Assembly: GCF_038396675.1 (NCBI RefSeq)
Contig: NC_088934.1
Location: 37,029,001 to 37,093,000 of the forward strand
DNA length: 64,000 nucleotides
Origin: Hydra vulgaris
Taxonomy: Eukaryota; Cnidaria; Hydrozoa; Anthoathecata; Hydridae
Reading direction: 5' to 3'
Shown here: one piece after another, positions 12,821-24,790 of the stretch
How the letters are laid out: each line of letters opens with the position of its first letter
How positions within the stretch are numbered: position 1 is the stretch's first letter
Position numbers and translations under genes: made by a program
The notes under the pieces: generated by a model
What the model was told of the DNA's origin: nothing
Database searches by the model: none
What the model saw: only the letters and a program-made list of their open reading frames with translations

Positions 12821-12984
12821 CTTAATGTTTATTATGTTCTTTGTTTAATGTTTAAAAGTAAAATTAATTCTTCCCATAATTTGTATTAGTCAAAATATAA
12901 AAATACATTTTACGGAATGATAATTTTAAAAACTACATGCATATGGGTTAAATGGAAAATTATAAAAGTGGATATTAAACTTTC

Positions 12985-13740
12985 TAGAAAACAAGCAACA
13001 ACGTGTTGTGCTTGGAGAATGCATTTCAAATTAGGCCAATGTCACCAGCGGCGTACAACAGGGAAGTGTGCTTTGACCACTGTTATTTGTAATCTATATA
13101 ATCTAATAATGTAAGACATCTTCCAAATGTCTTACATTATTATTTCTATTAGCTTTATGCTGATGATAGTAAATTAATAGCCAAGATATCAAATGAAGAA
13201 GATTCACAAAAGTTACAAAGAGAAATCAATGCAATTGTAATTTGGACAGAAATTTGGCTCATGAAACTGAATATTGATAAATGTAAAGTTATGCATTTTG
13301 GCTACGGTAACCCTAAATTTAATTGCAATATATCCTTTGGAACAACTTGTAATGCCTTAGTATCAACAGACTCTAAATGTGATCTTGGGATGACAATTAC
13401 GCCTAACCTCAATCGGAAAACGCATGCAAGAAAATGTGCTTTTAAAGTCAACAGTATTGTGTGACAAAAAACGCTTTTCTGAAAAGAAATAAACCTCTGG
13501 AAAAATTTATACATAACCTACGTTGACCTCATCTAGAGTTTTCTGCGCCTGTATGTAATGCTTACTCAAAGAAAGATATTAAATGCATTGAGTATGTTTA
13601 ATATATGGCCACAAAAGTCTCTCACTCGCTTAAAAAGTTTGTTATGAAAAAAGATTAAAAATTCTTAATCTAACTACTTTGACAGAAAGAAGAGTGCGTT
13701 CGGATTGCGAAAACAGTTTCAAAAAGTTTTTCTTAAGCTT
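12985..13740 (+). pseudogene. Non-LTR retrotransposon reverse transcriptase relic (CR1/Jockey-like)
   Basis: The plus strand encodes SGVQQGSVL and LLFVIYIN near 13,040-13,100, LYADDSKLIAKIS near 13,155 (the YADD catalytic box), LMKLNIDKCKVMHFG near 13,260, and LEFCAPVCNAYSKKDIKCIE near 13,545. These are the ordered palm, thumb and C-terminal motifs of a CR1/Jockey-type reverse transcriptase. At least four frameshifts or stops are present. A hairpin at 13,104-13,142 disrupts the stretch before YADD. The endonuclease is missing, as is common in 5'-truncated LINE copies. Confidence 0.8.
13104..13142. repeat. Perfect 16-bp-arm hairpin within the RT relic
   Basis: TAATAATGTAAGACAT and its exact inverse flank a 7-base loop. 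The right arm and loop make sense as coding sequence of the RT (DLPN-like, reading CTTCCAAATGTC), so the left arm is probably an inverted copy made from the right one. Confidence 0.85.
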
Positions 13741-13854
13741 TTATTCACTAATGTAACTTGTAACTAACCCTTAGAAACATTTATTTCGTCATTTATAAAC
13801 ATTTTACAACGATCTTGTTGTACAATTTTCATCAATAAAATTTAAATTAAAAAA

Positions 13855-14260
13855 AAAACTAATAACGACAGGAGCAAGTAGAAGACAGAAGTCTTGTCAT
13901 CAAGCCCCTATAGTAAGCGTAAAATATTTTTTACAAAGTTCTCATTATATAAATTTACAAATATTCGTTATATAAAACAAGTTAAGACATAATTTCAATA
14001 AGAATACGACAAATTGCAAAAATTAAATAAATACATCCAGTAAGAAATATTACAAGATTTTTTTTTTTTTTTCATTTAAAAATACAAAAATATGTTTGTG
14101 TCTGTTAATTCAAGTAAGTACTGTTTAACTATATTTTTAAAACAATTTATTGAAGTTATACTTTTGATATTTTCATTAAGAACTATGTTCCACAGACAAC
14201 CCTTACGGGCTAAGCCCAATATTATTTAAAAACTCTGGCATATAATATTAACAATGTAAC
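13855..14260 (-). pseudogene. LINE 3' end and C-terminal coding fragment
   Basis: On the minus strand, a short coding remnant near 14,080-14,220 (NIVLNENIKS, then INCFKNIVKQYLLEL) resembles the C-terminus of LINE ORF2. It is followed by a GC-richer 3' untranslated block containing GGGGCTTGATGACAAGAC. The same block occurs at about 22,925-23,050 (minus) and 44,040-44,115 (plus), so one LINE family left three tails in this window. Confidence 0.5.
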
Positions 14261-14892
14261 GTGTTTAAACGAAAGCCTAAAGAAATAATTTTAACAATTT
14301 AAATATTTACTTTTAATAATTTTTTTGTAATTTCCTTTTTTACTTTCTAAAAATTTAAGAAGTGTTATATTTAACAAAAGTTTATTTACTTACCAAGAGT
14401 AACATACGAATTATTCGGATAGATATTATATATAAGAGATCTATATATTTACAACAGACTGTTCTGTAAGTTAAAGAAAAAGTGTAATTAACTTGTTTAT
14501 CTTTTACCACTTTTATTTAACACAAGAAACTTTATCACGTTTATGTAGTTTTACTTACGTTCTTCTACGAATCCCTGCGTAATTTTTCATTCTTTAACGA
14601 TCTGTTTTTGTAAATTTATTATTATCATTTTCATTTTTTTTAAGTTTTATCTTGTAAACTTTATATTTCATAACATAAAGTTGTTTAAAAATTTCGTACT
14701 CTCTAAAGGACAAACTAGATAAGTTAAGTTTGAAAAATCTAGAATACATTTAAATTTTTTTGAAAAAATATCCTCAAGTTTAAGAAATACTTTTGTAACG
14801 TTTATTTCTGAATAAGATTTACTCTCTCTTAACTTTCACAACAATGGTTGAGGATGCGTTTCATTTTATTCGTATTGATTCTTCACACTTTT
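14261..14892. other. AT-rich spacer
   Basis: No gene or repeat supported. Confidence 0.4.
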
Positions 14893-14910
14893 TACAATGA
14901 AGTTTGTTAT

Positions 14911-14936
14911 ATTAAAGTTCATAGATGAACTTTAAT
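14911..14936. repeat. 26-bp palindromic insertion in the left mariner TIR
   Basis: Against the right repeat, the left one contains an extra ATTAAAGTTCAT-AG-ATGAACTTTAAT block: two 12-base arms with a 2-base loop. The rest of the two repeats aligns continuously on either side. Confidence 0.8.
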
Positions 14937-15056
14937 AACGGGTGATGCGGAAGTTATCGGACAAAATAAAAACGTCAATAACTTATTTATAAATAAAAAA
15001 ACAAGCTACTATTATATTTTTTTTAAATAAAGCATTTATCTTTTAATAAAAATATA

Positions 15057-16104
15057 TTATTTTTTATATGAAAAAACACCACCATCTGCAATTGATCTCA
15101 ATTTTGCTCTGACGTCTTTCATATGCGACTGTAAAAAGTTTAAATCAATTTCTTGTAGTTTTAGTTTAATGCGATCAATCAAAACTTGCTCTGTTGAAGC
15201 TTGCCAATCTCCCTCGTAAACCTTCTGTGCCAAATGTCCCCAAAAAATTTCAATTGGTCGTGCTTGAGGCACATATGGAGGATTAGATTCTTTATCAACA
15301 TAATAGACATATTGGTCCATCCAATTTAGAGAATCTTTAGAATAATGAGAACTTGCTAAATCTGGCCAAAATAAAAAGTTAAAGTCTCCATAATACTTGT
15401 GAATAAATGCAAGAAGTCGTTTTTCTAAACATTCATTAATATAAATTGATGAATTGATCGCTACAGCCTTGGAAGTGCGAAACAATGGCTCGGACATACC
15501 ACGGTCAGATATGGCTATCCACATTAATAATTTTTTTGAAAATTTCTCTTTTTCTATAAAACGAACACTTTCTGGGCATGTCTTTTTGTTGTTTGTGTAG
15601 TATCCATAATTTCCAGCCAAGTTGTACCCTGCAAAACAAAAGTATTTTTCGTCATCAATGACTAGAAGCAATTTTGTGTTATAGAGTTGGTTAACTAGTT
15701 TCCTGCTTCTTTTCTTTGCCTTTATTTGTTGTTCTATAGTGTATTTTGGAGTCTTTTCATGTTTTCTATATGTAATATTCATTTTTTTAACTGACGACCA
15801 ATTGTCGATTGATTTACACCGAACTTAAAACCTATTTTTCTCTGACTGACCCCTTTTCGATTGTTGACAAGTCTCGTTAATTCGGCTTTCTTTTCTCTAG
15901 TCCAGGATGTCGGACGACCAGGGTGCTTTCTATCAGAAAACGATTGAACAGTTTCAAGTCTTTTTTGGTTATCATATATTGTACTTCGAGCAAATCCTTC
16001 CTTTTCAAAATGATTTACGATTTTTTTTATTTTTTATATTAGGTTTATTTACAAAAAACATTTTTAGTCGCTTTCGATTCTCGTTCAGCTGCATTTAATC
16101 TCAT
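15057..16104 (-). pseudogene. Mariner-like transposase, DD37E-type spacing
   Basis: The last 241 codons (from the ATG at 15,780-15,782) are fully open, and the frame continues upstream to about 16,030 with FEKEGFARSTIYD, RKHPGRPTSWT and a helix-turn-helix-like GVSQRKIGFKFGVNQSTIGR. Further upstream the frame shifts to a likely true start (MRLNAAERES) at 16,102-16,104. Catalytic residues: Asp in LLVIDDEKYF, Asp in FLFWPDLASSHYS, Glu in ARPIEIFWG, with 36 residues between the last two (Glu is the 37th after Asp). The enzyme would act on the flanking inverted ends. Only the N-terminus is damaged, so this is one of the better preserved transposases here. Confidence 0.8.
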
Positions 16105-16258
16105 TTTAAATAATTGTGTTTCAAATAATAAAGTTTATATTTTATAGAACGTTTATGCCTACGCATAAAACCACAAAAACTAATTATTATGCTCAAATAA
16201 TGAAATTAGGATTTGTCCGATAATTTCCGCATCACCCGTTATAACAAACTCCATTGTA

Positions 16259-16970
16259 AAAATCCATCCAAATGTAATAAACTCAAACTCAAAAAATACG
16301 TATATAAACTCTAATAAACTCTTGAATAACAACCAGTATTCTTGTCTTTTTCCTTGTGCCATACAGTCTTTTTGCTTGCATTTAAACACCAGATGTTTGC
16401 TCTTACCGAATGTTCTTTTATTTCCAACAACGGACAATTGCGTACGTTCGCGTCAGCTGGTGGGTTCGCAGAATTTTTGGAACACTTGACAATGCGTAAC
16501 ATTCGGAAAGTAAGAGTCCTTCCATTACTAATTTAAAATTAAAAGTTTTCTCTTAACCGTAAAATAAATTAAGACTTTTTAAAATCCCTAGAATATTAGA
16601 TTTTAATTGACTATAGTAACATTTATTAGTATTTGTATATTTTTATATTTGCATATTTTGTATATGTTGTATATTGTTTGTATTTGTATATATTTTGTCA
16701 ATGAGCAAATAATATTACAATTGTAATAGTAAAAAAAGACCAAGTTTAAACTTTTGAAGAAAGGTTAGAAAGTAAATAAATGCAAGCTGAAAACAGACAA
16801 AAGAAAAACATCGAAGGAGAAAAAGAAATATTATAATGAGAAGAAATATAATAATTAGAAATTCCTCAAAAAAGGAAAATGAGCAAAAAAAGTCCAAATT
16901 TAAACTTTAGAAGAAATGCAAATTAAAGTTAATAATAATGTGTTTTATTTGTAAGTTTATCTGTAGTTTT
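16259..16970. other. AT-rich spacer with two overlapping anonymous ORFs
   Basis: Two open frames of about 63 codons on opposite strands at 16,311-16,536 show no recognisable motif. The remainder is simple AT-rich sequence. Confidence 0.35.
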
Positions 16971-16971
16971 A

Positions 16972-17133
16972 GGGGTCTTCCATAAATTACGTCACGCAAT
17001 TTTTGACACCTTTGGACATCCTCCCTAGTAACGAATCGTCACGTTTTACTTATCCCTTTCCCTTAAAATTACACAACTTTACATGCCTCCTCCCCCTCCC
17101 CCTATAATTTGTTGTTGTAGAGCCGTGAATGAC
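16972..17133. repeat. Dispersed repeat starting GGTCTTCCATAAATTACG
   Basis: Related to the block at 990-1,240 by its opening motif and the following C/T-rich stretch. It appears to be the host sequence of the Harbinger-like MITE and probably resumes after 17,627. Confidence 0.4.
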
Positions 17134-17136
17134 TAA

Positions 17137-17624
17137 GGAGTTGTTTATATGAAGAGGGCCAGCCCGGTTAGTCGGGCTAACTAAAATAAAAATAACAAAA
17201 AATAAATGTTTACATTTGAGTTTTAATTTAAATTTGAATTACGAAATTTCATTTTCATTTAATTGGTTGTTTTAAAAACAATTGGGAATGTTTTTGATTG
17301 AATAAAAGAATTACCGTGTTTTTTTTTTTTATCTAATCAGCTATTATTGTTTTATCCAATCAGCAATTATCATTCATTATTATATCTAATCAGCAATCAT
17401 TATTTATAGGCCGAGCTGGCTCACTTGTTCGTGTTTAAATAGAAAAAAATTGTCTCAGCTGAGTGGGATCCCATTGAAATTCGGCAAGATCTCAGTTATT
17501 GGAGCTAGCCCGTTCCTTGTCTAAACAAGATTAATTATTATAGGTAAATATTAAACATGCCGAGATCTCGTTTAACTGAGCCAGCCCGGCTAACCGTGCT
17601 AGCCCACTTCATATAAACGGCTCC
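17137..17624. mobile_element. Harbinger-like MITE, 488 bp
   Basis: The ends GGAGTTGTTTATATGAAG and its near inverse (CTTCATATAAACGGCTCC) extend into GC-rich repeats with AGCCCGG. TAA lies immediately outside each end (17,134-17,136 and 17,625-17,627). Short length, no coding capacity, long inverted ends and a TWA target duplication fit a non-autonomous PIF/Harbinger element. Confidence 0.7.
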
Positions 17625-17689
17625 TAATTCCCTGTAAATTGAGGCGCGCCTAATCAGGGTCGAGGATGCGACTCTCTTCAAGGGTGCAA

Positions 17690-18365
17690 ATTTCAGGATT
17701 TTGATATTTTTATATTTGGTGTTTTGATGAATTTGAAAGTTATTTTATATATTTTAGCTATTGCTGTGGTTTAATTATCACTATATTCATTTATTATTTA
17801 TATTTTTTTAAAGTTTCACACAATAATGAAAACCAATGAGAACATAAATTAAATGATATGGCCGTAGTTGCAGTGTAGTTACATACATTAACTGACTTAA
17901 ATAGGTATGGAAGAAGTGGAATGGACATATGTTCAAATTCGCACTCCTATAGTTTGATATAAAGTTTTATAAATTAACAGGGGCTAAACGGAAAAATAAG
18001 ATAGATATATTAAGTTTTTGATAAATATATTTTTTAAATAACTTCTTTAGCAATAAGTTAGTTTTGTGGTACAGTTTATATTAACATTACATTATTTTAT
18101 GCTAATGCGTATTAACTATTATTTTTGTTTAATAATTATTATACTATTTATTGATTATATCATAATTAAATATTTTTTCATCGATGGTATATCCGCTATA
18201 TTATTGACTCATACCTTCGTAGACGTATACCTTAATTGACTAAAATTTAGGTCAATTTGTATTTGTATAAACTTTTTATAAATATAAACTGACTAAAATT
18301 TCAACTTTTTTAAAAAAAGTCAATTCCAATAAAAATTGAGAGCAACTGTCTGTAAAAATCAGCCA
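17690..18365. other. AT-rich spacer
   Basis: No gene recognised. The long inverted repeat may start within the last 100 bases, but similarity is too weak to place its edge. Confidence 0.35.
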
Positions 18366-18369
18366 AAAA

Positions 18370-19130
18370 CACCAAATTTTTAAAGTAACCTCTTTCAAAA
18401 TTAATAATTTTTTAATATGTTGTTGCTATTCATACTAGACGCTCAATTCCAAATTTTTTTCAAAAAAATATTAGCTGGTTCTCTTGATGTCAAAGTTAGA
18501 CTAAATTATTAGAAATTGACCAAATGGTGTCGAAGGCATTTTTAAACTCAAAAAACAACAACAAAGTAAATACTTTAAAATATTAGCTGGTTCTCTTGAT
18601 GTCAAAGTTAGACTAAATTATGAGAAATTGACCAAATGGTGTCGAAGGCATTTTTAAACTCAAAAAACAACAACAAAGTAAATACTTTAAAATATTAGCT
18701 GGTTCTCTTGATGTCAAAGTTAGACTAAATTATTAGAAATTGACCAAATGGTGTCGAAGGCATTTTTAAACTCAAAAAACAACAACAAAGTAAATACTTA
18801 AAATAAGTTTTTTCACTTTATTATTGTATATAAGCTAGTTCAGACCGAAAATTAATAAAATTAAAGAAAATTTTTTTCCTTGACTAAATATCATGCTTCA
18901 AAACATGCAAAAAATGATTTTTTTGTCATTTTTTATCTTCGTTTTCATTCGAAGCCGCGAATATCCCATAATTTTTTTTTTTTATTATAAATCTTTAACT
19001 AGTTAAGTACCTATAGATATAAAAATTACCTATCAGGAAGTAAAGGCATAGCCGCAAAATCCAACTCAAAAACGAAATTCTAATCTTTTGACGCATTGAT
19101 TGCGACACGATAATGGTTAAAGCCCTGGGT
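18370..19130. repeat. Left arm of a long inverted repeat
   Basis: This stretch matches 24,262-24,790 in reverse complement at roughly 80 percent by eye. Anchors include ATGTTGTTGCTATTCATACT, TCGAAGCCGCGAATATCCCA and AATCCAACTCAAAAACG. It ends at GCCCTGGGTTTA, mirrored by TAAACTCAGGGC at the start of the right arm. Confidence 0.75.
18471..18806. repeat. Three tandem copies of a 112-bp unit
   Basis: Copies start at 18,471, 18,583 and 18,695 with TTAGCTGGTTCTCTTGATG and are nearly identical. The right arm has one copy, so the expansion happened in the left arm. Confidence 0.95.
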
Positions 19131-19593
19131 TTACAAAAATATTGTATATGGCGCAACCAGTGGCGTAACTATAAATTTGGGGCCCCCCCGCCAAAAAAGT
19201 AAAGGGGCTCTCCCACATCAAATTTTTTCAAAGTATATTTACAAATGAAATATCCAATATTTGATTATTATATTGAGTTAATATAACACGATTTAGTATA
19301 TAAAAAATATTTATTTAATAAACTTGAAAAATAATCTAGAATCTTTTCTCAAAATAATTATAAAAAAGAACGAACATTGAAATTATGTTTAAGAGATGCA
19401 TACTTAATAGCAAAAACTATTTATTTCTATGGCAGAATTTTTATTTTCATAATAGCTGTACTACCTTAAGGCAGTATAATTTACATTCGTTAATATGTGA
19501 TACATAATGACACAAATAAAAACAAATTTAAAGTTTTTTATTTTGTCCCTTAATTTTATTTATTTATAACTATTGTATTTTATTTTAATTATT

Positions 19594-20194
19594 TTATTTA
19601 TAAAATGAAGCTTTATGACGAATTAATGTCTCTGTATCCCCATTAAGTGACATGTTTTGTTTCCAATGATCGTATACTTGACATTCTTCAATATGTTTTA
19701 GGCAAGAAGCATAACTTTTTATTTTTTTACTTAGCCCTTTCCAGTCTCGAACTCCCGAACGCCATTTGGTTATTTTTATCATTTGAAAATACCCAACATG
19801 GATCACAGTATGCTGAGTCCAGAATTTTGGAATAACAGAGCCAAAATTGCTGTGTTCGACCAAATTTATATGCACAATAGTAATAATTTGTGGAAAAATG
19901 TCTACAATTTTGTGAAGAATGTTTTTTAAATGGTCCTTGTAGTTCACATCTTTCAGAGGAAATAATAAATTTTTTTGTGCTATCATCACGAAATTTTCCT
20001 TTAAAATATCCCATATCTGTTGTTAATGTATTTAATTCCTGAAATATATTTGGTTCTGGATCTGCTTCTTCATCTTGCGTTGCAGTGGTAGTGATTGTTA
20101 GGATTTGCAAAAATATCTCTATTACTTTTATAACGGATTCATTATGATCTTTTGAAATTTTATTGTGTTCTAAGTTAATTGAAACAGATAACAT
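19594..20194 (-). pseudogene. hAT transposase N-terminal (TTF-type zinc finger) fragment
   Basis: Minus strand in two overlapping frames. ERCELQGPFKKHSSQ, FSTNYYYCAYKFGRTQQFWL and YSKILDSAYCDPCWVF match the TTF-type Cys-rich domain found before the catalytic core of many hAT proteins. GLSKKIKSYASCLKHIEEC follows, with paired Cys and His. A frameshift lies near 19,730-19,750. The catalytic and dimerisation regions are absent. Confidence 0.7.
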
Positions 20195-21035
20195 TTCTTC
20201 TTGTTGGGTTGCTTGAGAAGTACTAGTAACGACATTGGTATTTTTTTATCTACAACTACTTCACTAGGTTTCTGTTCTACTGATGAAAAAAATTAGGATA
20301 TCTTTTTATTGTTTTTACGTAATCTATCATCAGTCTCCTTTTTTAATTTCCTTTTTCTGGCTCCACTCATATAAGTTCTTTTTGAGTCCATTTTGTTATA
20401 AAAAAAATATTCTATTAGAACAATTATATCTATGTATTAACCCTATAGGTATAAATATATATAGCTAAATATTTTTGAATAAATAATAGACTTAATTTGT
20501 ATTTATTCTTTAGTTCGTATTTTGAGTCCGCCCATTTAATTTTATATCAGATATGTACACATAATTTGTGTTTCTTTGTTAATTCGTACTATCCTCGTAC
20601 TATAACAAAACCTAGAGCGTACTCAACACAAAAACATGGTTCTACCTGTATCGCGTTTATATACATTTTTTAATTTAAAAATTCAAGATCTCAGGAATTA
20701 ACTTATATAGGAAATTTTAAATCGCTAGAATAAAATTGCAAGATTTTTTTAACAAGCAGCTAAAAAATATTACCAATATTATAAATATAACTAGTTTATT
20801 ACGTATTAGTTAAACATTTTGATAACTCAACTTATTGTAATGAAAATTATAATTATATGATTTTTACTGCTTTGCATGAATGCATATAAAAAGAAAAGCA
20901 TTTGCCTTCTAAATAAAATAATATTTAATAATTTATACTTAATTTTCCACTTCAAAATCACCTAACTTTATCGACAAATACGAAAATACTAAATTATATC
21001 AGCGGTATTTCTATAATAGACAACGTTAATATTCA

Positions 21036-21200
21036 CTAATGTTCACTAATATTCAATAGAAATTCTATAATGGATTTGCTATTGAAATTAAATTCTGTAA
21101 TCAAATCTCTATTGAAATTTAATTCTCCAATAAAAACTTCTGTTGAAACTAAATCTATAATAGAATTTTTATTTAAATTTAATTCTAAAATAGAGTTCCA
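21036..21200. repeat. Degenerate about 33-bp repeats in the hAT element
   Basis: Units of the form AATTCTRTAATRGATTT-T-TTGAAATTA recur four to five times. No function is evident. Confidence 0.5.
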
Positions 21201-21324
21201 ATTATAGAAAAATAATCTTTTTTCCATTAAGAATTATGAAAAAAATCTCCGAAGGGCCCTCTAAGCTTCGGGCCCTCCCGCCATGCGGGGTTGTGCTCCC
21301 CCTAGTTACGCCACTGGGCGCAAC

Positions 21325-22860
21325 GTAAACATGTTTCAACTATTTATCAGATAGAAGAATAATAGTCGTGGGGTATATTTGAAAGTTATTGAAAAAAAAG
21401 TGCATGTTATTTTACAATAATTCTCTTCTTATAAAACCATTTTTTTTTTAAACTCATTTCTTCATTAGTTCATTAGCTTCTTCAAAATCATTTGTTGCTT
21501 AGAAGTAATCACCGTGGTGATTAATTGGAGTTGAGGAGTTATTTTACATAAGATGTCATCATCTAAATATTCCATGCTATCTTTCTGATTAGGCCTTTGA
21601 TAACAACTTTTTCCAAATGAAACATTTTTCATATAGTTAATTAAAGTTCCAACTTCAGTTATCTAAAAATATCTAAATACAAAATTTATGGATAAATAAA
21701 ACTTCATTTCTATAATAAATAATCATTTAAGTTTTAGTATTGTTTTTGATGTAATGTTAGATTTTTACTTAGTTTTATGTATTATAAGTTTTTGGTTTAA
21801 CAATATATACAAAATTTTTACCTCTGCAACAACTCCTAAACACCATTGGTTTTTCTTAACAACTGCCACCCAATTATCTTTCAACCATATAAAGGAAAGT
21901 TTGGTTGCAAGTTTATGTATTTCTTTTTGATATCTCTCGGCTTCTTCATTTTCAAGTTCATTGTTTCTTCTTCATTAGTCGGAACAGTCAATTTTCCAAT
22001 TCTTATTAGCTTACTTTATCTAGAGAACAAAGATCTTATTTGTTGGCTTAAAACAAACTCATTAGCTGTAAGATATTTTCTTTATTTCCTGTATTTTCTC
22101 CATTCATGAAGTATTCATAAAGAAGTTTATTCAGCTTAATGGAAAAACGAAAAGTCTATCTTGTTGGCAATGCCCAACTTAATTTATAGAACTTTTGAGA
22201 ATATATGTTGTTTATTGGGGTAGGCATGAACTTAACCGAGGCACTTGTAGAATTAGAACGAACTTGCAAACATGCTTTCAACTTTTTTGTATAAACTTTT
22301 ACTTTATCTAAAAAAGATGGTTTTTCAGATCTTTTGTGCGAATAAAACAAGCAGTTCAATTGATGGTTCAACGGTTATTGTAAATCACTTTAACTCCATC
22401 TCCAATTTCATAGTATCGCCACACACTCAAGTAGCTTTATTGAAACTCATAAGAGTTGTAGTTGCTTGTAATTGGAATTTTAGGACCAGTTAAATAAATA
22501 TTTTTAACTTTTGCTACATTAACCACATCATTTTTGACGCCATAACCATTATTCACTGCTTTTGCAACATATACTGCTGTTACTATGTCATTACCAGCAT
22601 ATACGTAACTTCTTAGTATTGTTTACCGGATGCACTTTTCCTATCAAGTTGGTCTTTTCCACAGCAAGGCTCATTAAAGTCGTACCGTAGAAGTTTAAAG
22701 CTCTTTTGCAGAGCTTGTACATTTTGGAGAGCTTGTACATAGATTCAACTGAATAGTTAGCACTATCCAATTTTGCGAAAATATTTGTTTCTGGCTCATC
22801 GAGGCGAAACTGATTTAGAACTTAGCAATAGAGATAAGAGGAAACACCTTGATTGCAGCG
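21325..22860. other. Interior of the long-TIR element with unresolved coding traces
   Basis: Short minus-strand frames (for example at 22,156-22,371) are coding-like but heavily broken. I do not recognise a domain. Confidence 0.3.
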
Positions 22861-22924
22861 ATGTTAGTTAGTTAATTAGTTTATTTTGCCGTTAAAAATA
22901 TATACAATGTACAACAGTATAAAA

Positions 22925-23050
22925 AGTACAATTGGCTGGAGCAAGAAGAAGGCATAAACTAGCCTTATTACCGAGCCCCAATAGTAACGCAAAAAATATC
23001 TGTAATATACAAGCAACAGCATTTAAAAAACAATTTTAAGAAAAGAAAAA
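22925..23050 (-). repeat. LINE 3' untranslated tail
   Basis: Shares the GGAGCAAGNAGAAGGC...CAAGCCCC-type block (seen on the plus strand, so the LINE points left) with 13,855-13,930 and, inverted, 44,040-44,115. Confidence 0.55.
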
Positions 23051-23140
23051 AAGTAATAAAATAATTTTAAAGAAAAAAAAAAGATTATAATATAGTAATA
23101 AAAATGAAAAAATTTTATGTTTTTCTTTATAAAATGAGCA

Positions 23141-23376
<236 letters not shown>

Positions 23377-23649
23377 ATATATTATTTTTTTTTAAATAAT
23401 TCAACATTAAAATGATAAAATTTCTATTCCAATATCATAAAACATATCAAAGAAAATTGTAGGTAAATTCAAGAGTAAATATTTTCAATGAAAGTATGAT
23501 AAAAACATTGCAATTCTTAATAATGACTTTGCTCTTTTGTTAAATGAACTAGATTTTTAAATTTATGGTGCTATAAAATTGTTTGATAAACATGTTTTTT
23601 TTAAACGCCAATTTTTTAGTAAAAAAAACATCTATATGCATACTCATGT

Positions 23650-23950
23650 TTTTTTTTCCCGAAGTAGTCCTTCTGACCCACTCTAAACTTTACGGGTAAT
23701 ACCTTCAGTGAATAGACTTTCAACCAAAATGCTTTTTTTCATCTAGTTGTTTATATGCATCATTTTATTGTCTTTTCCCGTTGTGCATTTCTTAATAGGT
23801 GTTTCATATATTCTGTGATGCTGCCTATTGATAATTTAACATCCTGACCAACATTGGATCTACAATTGGAGTAGGTCGCATGTAAGGTCCACAACTATTC
23901 CGTTCAAAACAACAACACGTGTTATAAGTAACATTTTTTGTAGACATTAA
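23650..23950 (-). pseudogene. Unidentified Cys-rich coding relic
   Basis: The minus strand reads STKNVTYNTCCCFERNSCGP, YMRPTPIVDP and AASQNI, then breaks. It looks like a decayed transposon protein of the long-TIR element, but I cannot name the family. Confidence 0.3.
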
Positions 23951-24261
23951 ATCAAAATGTTTTTAAATAAGTAAAAAATCATAACTAACTAAAAATACGC
24001 AAAAGAGATTATTATAATATGAAATAATAATATTCAAAATCATACTCAGTAAACATTCGGAGTAAAAATTATACTCAAAAACTATGATAGTATAACAAGG
24101 AAACATACTGTATTCAAGCGCTTATAAATAAATAAAAAGAAGCACCAAGAAAACATCTATACTATTTATATGTTATTTTTTCTGAACCACTGCAATACTC
24201 CATGGGTATTTTTTATAAATAAGATTAAAGGTCAATGCAAGTTTTTTTAAATTGAAGTTTA

Positions 24262-24790
24262 CAGTAAACTCAGGGCTTTAACCATTATCATATCACAATC
24301 AATGCGTCAAAATTTTAGAATTTTATTTTTGAGTTGGATTTTGCGGCTAAGCCTTTACTTCCCCATAGGTGCTTTTTTATTTAGGTAAAGATTTGAAATA
24401 ACAAAAAAAAATTATGGGATGTTCGCGGCTTCGAATGAAAACGAAGATAAAAAATGACAAAAAAAAAATCATTTTTTGCATATTTTGAAGCATGATATTT
24501 AGTCTAGGAAAAAAATTTTCTTTACCAATTTTATTAACTTTTGGTCTGAACAAGTCAATAAACAGTAATCAAGTGAAATACTCATTTTAAAGTATTTTTT
24601 TTTTAAAATTTAATAATACCTTCGACTTAATTTGGTCAATATTTCTAAAAATTTAGTCTACCTTTGACATCTAATATCTAGAGAACCAATTAATATTTTT
24701 TTGAAAAAATTTTGGAATGGAGCTTTTAGTATGAACAGCAACAACATATTAAAAAGTTAGCAATTTTGAAGAGGGTCACTATTGAGCTCT
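24262..24790. repeat. Right arm of the long inverted repeat
   Basis: Reverse complement partner of 18,370-19,130; see that entry. This arm has a single copy of the unit that is triplicated on the left. Confidence 0.75.

Larger units (their letters stand above)
14895..16256. mobile_element. Complete mariner-type element, 1.36 kb
   Basis: The ends are inverted: the left begins CAATGAAGTTTGTTATA and continues ACGGGTGATGCGG; the right end is the inverse with one or two changes. TA dinucleotides flank both sides (14,893-14,894 and 16,257-16,258), the target duplication of Tc1/mariner elements. The left repeat carries an extra 26-bp palindromic insertion (14,911-14,936). A minus-strand transposase fills the interior. 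Confidence 0.85.
19158..21316. mobile_element. hAT element with perfect 8-bp target duplication
   Basis: The ends are CAGTGGCGTAACTA and TAGTTACGCCACTG. GGCGCAAC is repeated exactly on both sides (19,150-19,157 and 21,317-21,324). Eight-base duplication and CAGTGGCG-type ends are diagnostic of hAT. The transposase is represented only by an N-terminal fragment, so this is an internally deleted copy. Confidence 0.92.
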
